From: JBBRRP01 sp964609655
GTDB taxonomy: Bacteria; Myxococcota_A; Polyangia; Polyangiales; Polyangiaceae
Reading direction: 5' to 3'
Assembly: GCA_964609655.1 (NCBI GenBank)
Contig: CAZSUA010000290.1
Coordinates: 1 to 7,366, forward strand
Length of the DNA: 7,366 bases
Position numbers and translations under genes: made by a program. This document shows, in pieces, positions 1 through 4,634 of this stretch (positions within the stretch are counted from its first letter, which is position 1; each line of letters opens with the position of its first letter). A model generated the notes under the pieces. The model was not told the origin of the DNA, searched no databases, and saw only the letters and a program-made list of their open reading frames with translations.

Positions 1-352
1 CCGCAGTGCTCGGTGACAGCACCTCGCACACCCAGTCAGGCGCCAGCTCAAAAGCCGCTCCTTCCGGTAAACCCGACATGCGTTCCCGCCGCCAACCTGC
101 AAGATCGGGGACGAGCACGTCTTCTCCTAGATGAAGCTCCGGCTCATCCAGAATGATCCAGCCACCCGGTCCGCCACGACCACGATGGTACGGACCTGAA
201 AGCTCCCCTCCTAGAATCGACGAAACGAGCGCGTGTCGCGGTGCAGGGCGGGGCTGAGTGTGAAGCTCCCCGTCCAGAATCTCGGCGAGCAGCGGCTCTG
301 GCACCGCCAACAGGTCGGCATAGGTGGCACGTCGCCGAGCGGGATCAGCCAT
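1..352 (-). CDS. Uma2-family (DUF820) PD-(D/E)XK nuclease-like protein, copy A, C-terminus outside window
   Basis: The first 117 residues are visible and the frame is open to the window edge, with no stop or frameshift. The translation starts MADPARRRATYADLLAVPEP and matches the neighbour uma2-B at nearly every residue. It carries the family marks: an EPELHLGEDVLVPD stretch with the presumed metal-binding Asp83, followed by AGWRRER, and a WVCEVLSPST stretch with Glu110. The Lys region and the rest of the nuclease-like fold lie off the edge. Uma2 proteins are common in cyanobacteria and myxobacteria and are assigned to the restriction-endonuclease fold, but their biological role is poorly known. 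Differences from copy B include Leu22/Ala23 for Ile/Gly, Tyr55 for Phe, Asp69 for Tyr and Gly76-Glu77 for Leu-Asp. The gene starts 70 bp downstream of the nrfA stop on the same strand, with no clear terminator between, so readthrough from nrfA is possible. No strong Shine-Dalgarno is seen. Confidence 0.85.
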   Translation of the reverse strand, partial: MADPARRRATYADLLAVPEPLLAEILDGELHTQPRPAPRHALVSSILGGELSGPYHRGRGGPGGWIILDEPELHLGEDVLVPDLAGWRRERMSGLPEGAAFELAPDWVCEVLSPSTA

Positions 353-407
353 CGTAGTGCACCAGTCTACCGGACTCTTTGTGGAGGGTCGAGGCGTTCC
401 GAGACCA
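1..407 (-). repeat. Direct repeat, copy A (uma2-A coding part plus upstream DNA)
   Basis: This is the left member of a long direct repeat; the other copy begins 2687 bp to the right. Over 1-352 I count 27 mismatches and no indels against 2688-3039, about 92% identity. Weaker similarity continues through the start codon to about 407, then stops. The repeat probably extends beyond the left edge. The last 52 bp before the start codon end (301-352) are identical in both copies. It is best explained as a duplicated gene with its leader rather than an insertion sequence, because no terminal inverted repeats or transposase are visible. Confidence 0.9.
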
Positions 408-422
408 TGAGAAACTGTAGAC

Positions 423-1892
423 CTACTTCTCGGAAGGCGTCTCAAGTCCTTGAGCCGCGAGCGCAGAAAGCGCTGCCAGCTGTCCCAGACGGGCGTCATC
501 GATGGCTTCTCCGAGCAGGCGTGCCGCTTCCTGAGGTGCGTGAAACCCCATGCTGTTCTCAGCTGCGACGAAATCGAGCCGCCACTGCGCCTGGCGCTGA
601 AAAGCGTGCGCGCTCTTCAGCGCTTCCGGCGTCACCCCCCGTGCTTTGGCCGCAATCACCGCATCCAGCAAATCCACGATGGCTTTTCCCCCGCGCTGCA
701 TGAGATCGTAGTTGCGCTGTTGGATCACGTCGACGCGCCGCAACATCTCGCTTTCCGATACACGGTGACAGGTTTGACATGCCCGCTGCACGTTGAGGAG
801 CGGGCTGCGGACCCAGTGATCGCTCGTCTTGCTCGCGCCCTCGCGCTGATACGGCATGTGACAATCCGCGCACGAGACGCCGCTCTGCGCGTGGATGCCT
901 TGGCTCCAAAGCTCGAACTCAGGATGCTGCGCCTTGAGCACGCGGGCTCCCGTTTCAGGATGCTCGTAGTCGTAAAAGGTGTCGCCGTTCGGCAGCTTCG
1001 TCTCATTCCAAAACGCCTCAAGATCCTCGGCCCGGAGCCCTTTGCCCCAAGGAAACACCAGCGGCATTTTGGTGCCGCAGTAGTACTCCACGTGGCATTG
1101 GCCGCACACGAACGAGCGCATCTCCGAACGCCTAGCATCCGCGTTGGCATCGTACGCCTTGTCCTTTTTTCCTGCGCGCCATTCTTGAATGGAAGGAAAT
1201 GCGTGGGCGCCACCTTCCGAAGCCGCGAACTCAGAAATTGCTCGCAGAAATCCGGGGCGAGTGACGCGCAGCGCCATCGATTGAGGCTCGTGGCAATCGA
1301 CGCAGCTCACCGGGTGCGCGTGGCCCGACGCGTGCAGCTTCTGGCTGAGCTCCGCGTAGCTGTGTTTGTAGCTTTCCAGAAATCCAAGCGTTGCGTCACC
1401 GCCGCCAAGCTCGCGGTATAGCGGCATCACCGAGGCGTGGCAGTGCAAGCAGGAACCTGTTTGCGGCTGGGTGAGCCGCTGGGTCGCTTCTTGATCGCTC
1501 AGCATGTAGGCGTGGCCTCGCCGATCCCGGTAATCGAGCGAGAACGCGTAGCCGAGAAACATGCGTTTGAGCCAGGGCTCGCGTTCGATCTTCTCTTCTG
1601 GCAGTGCCTCGCTACCCCCGTGGCCGGCAAAACGCGTCTTGGTTAGAATCGCCGTGCGTCGATAGCCATCGTATTGGGCAGGCCAGTTTTTAGCCCATTT
1701 GGCTGGATCCGTATCGTTTTCGGTGACGTCCACGACGCGCACGAAGGTCTGCCGTTCTTCTGTTTTTCTTGCGAAAATGTTGACCAGAAGTGCCGTCACG
1801 ATAGCCGACACCAGCGCGGCGGCTAGAGTCAAGGTGGGGAGCAGCCAGCGTTTGGGTCTTCGTTCAGGCTTGTCGTTCTCGCTTGTCATCAT
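423..1892 (-). CDS. nrfA: Cytochrome c nitrite reductase, catalytic pentaheme subunit NrfA (CXXCH heme-1 type)
   Basis: NrfA carries out the six-electron reduction of nitrite to ammonium on the outer face of the cytoplasmic membrane. The 489-residue protein (E. coli NrfA is 478) has five heme motifs: CLHCH at 148-152, CVDCH at 197-201, CGQCH at 263-267, CADCH at 341-345 and CQTCH at 372-376. The first, catalytic heme has His where classical NrfA has Lys (CXXCK). Other active-site residues are present by family alignment: Arg139, Tyr270 in CHVEY and His323 in KAQH. The calcium-site residues Glu269, Lys320 and Gln322 are also present. The C-terminal AENSMGFHAPQEAAR stretch is family-typical. 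Residues 16-40 are hydrophobic without an obvious signal-peptidase site, so an uncleaved N-terminal membrane anchor is likely. Two ATGs lie in tandem (1892 and 1889). A GAAGG at 1900-1904 suits the first and a GAGGA at 1894-1898 the second. The start lies 15 bp after the nrfH stop, so the two form one operon. Confidence 0.96.
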   Translation of the reverse strand: MMTSENDKPERRPKRWLLPTLTLAAALVSAIVTALLVNIFARKTEERQTFVRVVDVTENDTDPAKWAKNWPAQYDGYRRTAILTKTRFAGHGGSEALPEEKIEREPWLKRMFLGYAFSLDYRDRRGHAYMLSDQEATQRLTQPQTGSCLHCHASVMPLYRELGGGDATLGFLESYKHSYAELSQKLHASGHAHPVSCVDCHEPQSMALRVTRPGFLRAISEFAASEGGAHAFPSIQEWRAGKKDKAYDANADARRSEMRSFVCGQCHVEYYCGTKMPLVFPWGKGLRAEDLEAFWNETKLPNGDTFYDYEHPETGARVLKAQHPEFELWSQGIHAQSGVSCADCHMPYQREGASKTSDHWVRSPLLNVQRACQTCHRVSESEMLRRVDVIQQRNYDLMQRGGKAIVDLLDAVIAAKARGVTPEALKSAHAFQRQAQWRLDFVAAENSMGFHAPQEAARLLGEAIDDARLGQLAALSALAAQGLETPSEK

Positions 1893-1907
1893 TTCCTCAC
1901 CTTCAGG

Positions 1908-2405
1908 TTATTTGCTCGTGCGAAGTTCGGCTGCCGTCATGGGGCCCCCGAGGCCCATCCGTTCGCCGTGGCCAACGTCGCTGTGACAGTGCAGACAAGA
2001 AAGAGGCTCTGCCGCCGAAACGAGATCATGAACCAGATCCGCGTGACACCGCTGACAGTTTTGCTCCAGATTGCGACGGCTGCGGGGGATAAGCTCGATG
2101 GGCTCGGGAAAGTTGCCGGTGGTAAAAGCCTTGCTATGCCGCCATCCGTTGTCAGCCTTCGCTATATACTTGGGGACCGTAGCGTGAGGCAGGTGGCAAT
2201 CGACGCAGTTTGCAACGGTATGGTGCCCCGCCATCTGCCAGGATGCGTATTGGGATCTCATGATATGGCAGTTCGCACACGCGCTTGGATCCGTGCTGAA
2301 ATAGGAGAGCCCCTCGGCATAGCGAAACGTGTAGCCACCGACACCCACGCCGATCCCAACCGCAAGAGCGAGCGCGAGTGGCCAGGTGAACACGTGCCGA
2401 TACAT
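1908..2405 (-). CDS. nrfH: Cytochrome c nitrite reductase, small tetraheme subunit NrfH
   Basis: NrfH is the NapC/NirT-type membrane quinol dehydrogenase that anchors NrfA and passes it electrons from the quinol pool. The 165-residue protein has one N-terminal membrane helix (about residues 7-25) and four heme motifs: CANCH at 43-47, CVDCH at 67-71, CQRCH at 117-121 and CLHCH at 137-141. The first is followed by Ile48-Met49, giving the CX2CHXM signature in which Met ligates heme 1 in the structurally known NrfH. The length fits the family. The ATG at 2405 is preceded by a purine-rich GGGGAAGGG (2413-2421) at 7 nt spacing, a strong ribosome binding site that supports this start. The gene is transcribed before nrfA with a 15-bp gap. 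It lies 73 bp downstream of uma2-B, and that gap holds a possible promoter. Confidence 0.96.
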   Translation of the reverse strand: MYRHVFTWPLALALAVGIGVGVGGYTFRYAEGLSYFSTDPSACANCHIMRSQYASWQMAGHHTVANCVDCHLPHATVPKYIAKADNGWRHSKAFTTGNFPEPIELIPRSRRNLEQNCQRCHADLVHDLVSAAEPLSCLHCHSDVGHGERMGLGGPMTAAELRTSK

Positions 2406-2433
2406 AGAAATGCCCTTCCCCTTAGACCAAACT

Positions 2434-2473
2434 GGGCGGCTCAGGGCGCCGCAATTCTAAGATGGGGCGGCTC
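2434..2473 (-). promoter_or_regulatory. Candidate nrfH promoter with paired 9-bp direct repeats
   Basis: In the 73-bp gap before nrfH, the minus strand reads TAGAAT at 2459-2454, five of six matches to a sigma-70 -10 box. No good -35 box is found at 16-18 bp. The same 9-mer, GAGCCGCCC on the minus strand, occurs at 2465-2473 and 2434-2442. The copies start 31 bp apart, about three helical turns, one on each side of the -10 candidate. That layout would suit a regulator that bends or blocks the promoter. No FNR-like TTGAT-N4-ATCAA site is present. The repeats are seen directly; the regulatory role is inference. Confidence 0.35.
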
Positions 2474-2478
2474 GAGAC

Positions 2479-3039
2479 CTAAGCCGTCCAAAAAGCCGAA
2501 AGCTCGATCTCAACCGCTTCAAAGGGCGTCGCCCGCACGCGTTCGTCCCCGGTCCAAGTACCAAGAACTTTCCACACGCCAGCATCGAGCGCGAAGCTCT
2601 CTAGCGTCTGCGTCGCTGGCTCAATGAGCCAGAGCCATTTTACACCTTCACGCGCATAGATGCGCCGCTTCACATTCCGATCGCGCGCCGCAGTGCTCGG
2701 TGACAGCACCTCGCACACCCAGTCAGGCGCCAGCTCAAAAGCTGCTCCTTCAGGCAATCCCGACATGCGTTCCCGCCGCCAACCTGCAAGGTCGGGGACG
2801 AGCACGTCGTCGAGAAGGTGCAGCTCAGGTTCGTAAAGAATGATCCAGCCACCAGGGCCGCCACGACCACGATGGAACGGGCCCGAAAGCTCCCCTCCTA
2901 GAATCGACGAAACGAGCGCGTGTCGCGGTGCAGGGCGAGGCTGAGTGTGAAGCTCCCCGTCCAGAATCTCTCCGATCAGCGGCTCGGGCACCGCCAACAG
3001 GTCGGCATAGGTGGCACGTCGCCGAGCGGGATCAGCCAT
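2479..3039 (-). CDS. Uma2-family (DUF820) PD-(D/E)XK nuclease-like protein, copy B, complete
   Basis: This 186-residue protein is full length for the Uma2 family (typically about 180-200). Family marks are the EPELHLLDDVLVPD segment with Asp83, AGWRRER at 86-91, WVCEVLSPST with Glu110 at 107-116, Lys124 in the following helix region, and the YAREGVKWLWLIEP strand at 128-141. This is the residue set expected of a restriction-endonuclease-like fold, so it may cleave or bind DNA; the true substrate is unknown. It is a near-identical paralog of the gene at the left edge. Copy B has Tyr69 where copy A has Asp, within a sharply diverged patch (codons 68-77). It is preceded by the toxin gene, 90 bp away on the same strand. 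No strong Shine-Dalgarno lies before the ATG at 3039, but identity to copy A covers that codon, which supports the start. Confidence 0.87.
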   Translation of the reverse strand: MADPARRRATYADLLAVPEPLIGEILDGELHTQPRPAPRHALVSSILGGELSGPFHRGRGGPGGWIILYEPELHLLDDVLVPDLAGWRRERMSGLPEGAAFELAPDWVCEVLSPSTAARDRNVKRRIYAREGVKWLWLIEPATQTLESFALDAGVWKVLGTWTGDERVRATPFEAVEIELSAFWTA

Positions 3040-3094
3040 CGTAGCGGACCAGTCTATCGGACTTCTTGCGGAGGGTCGAGTTGTTCAGAGACTC
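2688..3094 (-). repeat. Direct repeat, copy B (uma2-B coding part plus upstream DNA)
   Basis: This is the right member of the direct repeat whose partner lies at 1-407. Together the two enclose the nrfHA operon. Coding similarity is about 92% with no indels. Upstream of the start codon (3040-3094) similarity is lower but still evident and then ends. It includes AGTC-N5-GACT half-sites in the leader of both copies. Only the part matching bases inside the window can be bounded on the left; the true repeat probably runs to the gene's end near 2479. Confidence 0.88.
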
Positions 3095-3129
3095 ACTACG
3101 AATTTTCAACGCCGAGTTGGGCGGCCATA

Positions 3130-3510
3130 TCAAAGGCGATGGCCTCCGTCCAGCTTTCCCAACCGCCTATCGAACGTGCCGAGTGGAAGATGTCCGGCCT
3201 TCCGAGCCCCCTCGAGAACAAGACAATCGGAGAACCCGAGGGAGGGGTGCTTCTTGAACGATTCGAGTGCGGAACCCACGACGTCCGCATCTTGAATTAT
3301 CAGGCTTTTATGCTGCAAAAGCATCTCAATCGCCTTGGCAAGTCGAGCCGAGGTGAGGGCGTACACACTGCTTAACACCCAGCTCGTCTCGAGTAGCACA
3401 AGATGCGAAACCCAGGCACCAGCTTGGATGAAATCATCGGCCGCGGCAGACTGCTCTTCATCATCCCTGGTGAGCAATCGGACGAGGACGTTGGTGTCAA
3501 CGGCGCGCAT
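3130..3510 (-). CDS. PIN-domain toxin, VapC-like ribonuclease
   Basis: The 126-residue protein is a single PIN domain, the usual length for VapC toxins. VapC toxins are Mg2+-dependent RNases that typically cut tRNA or rRNA. The four acidic residues expected in the active site are visible: Asp5 in RAVDTNVLVR, Glu41 in LLETSW, Asp95 in GFSDCLV and Asp114 in GTFDRRL. The domain therefore looks intact and probably active. Its start codon lies inside the end of the antitoxin gene, a 14-nt overlap typical of co-translated toxin-antitoxin pairs. An AAGGGA Shine-Dalgarno at 3515-3520 is spaced 4 nt from the ATG. The target RNA cannot be read from sequence. The generic name vapC is withheld because several PIN toxin subfamilies exist. 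Confidence 0.9.
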   Translation of the reverse strand: MRAVDTNVLVRLLTRDDEEQSAAADDFIQAGAWVSHLVLLETSWVLSSVYALTSARLAKAIEMLLQHKSLIIQDADVVGSALESFKKHPSLGFSDCLVLEGARKAGHLPLGTFDRRLGKLDGGHRL

Positions 3511-3757
3511 GCCGTCCCTTCATAGTGCGCGCGATCCCTTCCTTGAGTTCCGCGAGGGTCTTGCCCTTCACTCCACTCGGGAACAGGGCCTTGTTTATCT
3601 CTTCCGACGTATACTGCCCCACCCGTCTCACAACGATCTTTCCGTTCTCCTCGTCCCATTCAAGAAGGGCCCCAGGGCCGACGCCTAGAATGCGCCGAAT
3701 CTCAGCCGGAACAGAAATCTGACCTTGTGCAGTCACCTTCGATTGCGCGAGCGGCAT
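3497..3757 (-). CDS. AbrB/SpoVT (MazE-like) antitoxin partner of the PIN toxin
   Basis: The 86-residue protein has an N-terminal swapped-hairpin DNA-binding domain of the AbrB type (SKVTAQGQISVPAEIR, about residues 6-21, then the LGVGPGALLEWDE strand pair). Its C-terminal tail (about residues 47-86, with KTLAELKEGIARTMKG) would bind and block the toxin. The family both neutralises its PIN partner and represses its own operon. I chose Met at 3757 because the AbrB domain normally begins a few residues before the SKVT strand. In-frame starts at 3766, 3772 and 3802 would add 3, 5 or 15 residues. No good Shine-Dalgarno precedes any of them, so a leaderless or weakly translated message is possible. 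The upstream palindrome overlaps two of the alternative starts, which also favours 3757. Confidence 0.87.
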   Translation of the reverse strand: MPLAQSKVTAQGQISVPAEIRRILGVGPGALLEWDEENGKIVVRRVGQYTSEEINKALFPSGVKGKTLAELKEGIARTMKGRHARR

Positions 3758-3763
3758 GAAATA

Positions 3764-3779
3764 CATTACCATGGTAATG
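3764..3779. promoter_or_regulatory. Perfect 16-bp palindrome, likely antitoxin operator
   Basis: CATTACCATGGTAATG is identical to its own reverse complement over all 16 bases. It sits 6 bp upstream of the chosen antitoxin start. AbrB-type antitoxins bind palindromes at their own promoters to repress the operon, so this is a strong operator candidate. A TTGAAC element lies just upstream on the minus strand (3790-3785) and could be a -35 box, but no convincing -10 follows. Binding is inferred, not shown. Confidence 0.6.
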
Positions 3780-3958
3780 CTGAAGTTCAAGCCACAATCC
3801 ACCGGCGACCAGCCCTCCCAAACACAAGCTCACCTGCCCGCGAGGCAAGCCCCTCCGAACTCTGGAGACTGTCGTGCAGCTGATCGGCCAAACTCGGACA
3901 GACGCGGGCCTTCGGGTCAAGGCAAAAGCTGACCAGCGGAAGTACCCCACTGGCGCCA
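3780..3958. other. Intergenic stretch between tspO and the antitoxin; no gene recognised
   Basis: This DNA lies downstream of the tspO stop and upstream of the toxin-antitoxin operon. Open frames here are only tails of frames overlapping tspO, and I recognise no product in them. A small GCCTT-N6-AAGGC stem (3908-3923) is the only hairpin of note. It has no U-tract on the 3' side for minus-strand transcription, so I do not call it a terminator. Confidence 0.5.
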
Positions 3959-4456
3959 TTAACCCAGCACCTGCGGGTTGAGTTGCCAAACGGAATAATT
4001 AAGCACCGCTGCGAAACTGACCCACAGCAAATACGGAATGAGCAACACACCAGCAAGCGGACGCACGCGCCAGAAAAAGACAATCGTAGCCGCTATAAAG
4101 AGCCACAGCACCACAATATCGGTGAATGCCAAACCGCCGCGGTGCCATGCAAAGAAAAGCCAGCTCCATAGTGCGTTGAGTGCGAGCTGCACCAGAAACA
4201 ACGTGAGCGCTTGGCGATTGGTACGGAATCCTCCAGAGCGCCAGACCAACCACGCGGCGATTCCCATTAAGGCATATAAAACCGTCCACACCGGTCCAAA
4301 AACAGAAGGCGGCGGCGCCCAATCAGGCTGGACAAGTTGTCCGTAAAAAGACTTGGCTTGTATAGAAGCAATAGCGCCAACCGAAGAAGCAGCGAAGCAC
4401 ATGGTAAGCCAACCGACGAGGCCGAGTATCTGCTTCTGCTTTGAATGTGACTGCAC
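3959..4456 (-). CDS. tspO: TspO/MBR family membrane protein (tryptophan-rich sensory protein)
   Basis: The 165-residue integral membrane protein has five predicted helices at about residues 10-32, 52-72, 80-102, 106-128 and 132-156, and the family's high Trp content. Diagnostic stretches are QPDWAPPPSVFGPVWTVLY (43-61), LALNALWSWLFF (91-102) and LLIPYLLWVSFAAVLNYSVW (138-157), which line the ligand cavity in known TspO structures. Bacterial TspO binds porphyrins and related tetrapyrroles. In Rhodobacter it tunes gene expression to oxygen and light; elsewhere it is linked to stress and tetrapyrrole handling. The role here is not fixed by context, although heme-rich proteins are encoded on both sides. 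The start is GTG, supported by GGAG at 4463-4466 with 6 nt spacing. It appears to be transcribed alone, with 178 bp separating it from the upstream gene. Confidence 0.93.
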   Translation of the reverse strand: MQSHSKQKQILGLVGWLTMCFAASSVGAIASIQAKSFYGQLVQPDWAPPPSVFGPVWTVLYALMGIAAWLVWRSGGFRTNRQALTLFLVQLALNALWSWLFFAWHRGGLAFTDIVVLWLFIAATIVFFWRVRPLAGVLLIPYLLWVSFAAVLNYSVWQLNPQVLG

Positions 4457-4462
4457 AAGGAT

Positions 4463-4466
4463 CTCC
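4463..4466 (-). promoter_or_regulatory. Ribosome binding site deciding the GTG start of tspO
   Basis: The minus strand reads GGAG here, 6 nt before the GTG at 4456. No ATG in this frame offers a comparable site, and the first helix of TspO needs residues encoded near this start. It therefore settles the use of GTG. Confidence 0.65.
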
Positions 4467-4516
4467 GTTTTTGCCTAATGTGCTGGCATTAACCTGCGGT
4501 CGCGTAGCTTCCGTGA

Positions 4517-4539
4517 GAATTGAACAACGCGCACAATTC
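4517..4539. promoter_or_regulatory. Inverted repeat upstream of tspO, possible operator
   Basis: GAATTG (4517-4522) and CAATTC (4534-4539) form perfect 6-bp arms around an 11-bp spacer, about 60 bp upstream of the tspO start. Arm spacing of about 17 bp centre to centre would suit a dimeric regulator. The spacer is long and there is no U-tract, so a terminator for the upstream metalloprotease gene is unlikely. The sequence is observed; the function is a guess, and short arms of this kind can arise by chance. Confidence 0.3.
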
Positions 4540-4634
4540 GATCAAATCGGGGAGCATTGGGAAAGTAGTTCCGGACCCAGAAGGCATGCGCGGATCGTTT
4601 CGCGCGAGATTTGCCGTGGTGCATGGCCCCAACG

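Noticed and set aside
233..703. Plus-strand frame whose start is repeated at about 2920
   Set aside because: The matching N-termini arise because both frames are antisense to the duplicated uma2 genes. After the repeat ends the two translations are unrelated.
450..1421. Long plus-strand open frame opposite nrfA
   Set aside because: It runs antisense to a clear pentaheme NrfA and its translation has no recognisable domain, signal or motif. The opening is a by-product of the codon usage of nrfA.
2406..2478. FNR or NarL-type control site before nrfH
   Set aside because: No TTGAT-N4-ATCAA-like palindrome or heptamer pair could be found in the gap. Only the GC-rich direct repeats stand out.
1..3094. 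Composite transposon with uma2 copies as ends
   Set aside because: There is no transposase, no terminal inverted repeats and no target-site duplication in view. Uma2 proteins are not known transposases. A gene duplication is the simpler reading.
3908..3923. Hairpin downstream of tspO as a terminator
   Set aside because: The stem is only 5 bp. On the minus strand the T-run lies on the 5' side of the hairpin, and no U-tract follows it.
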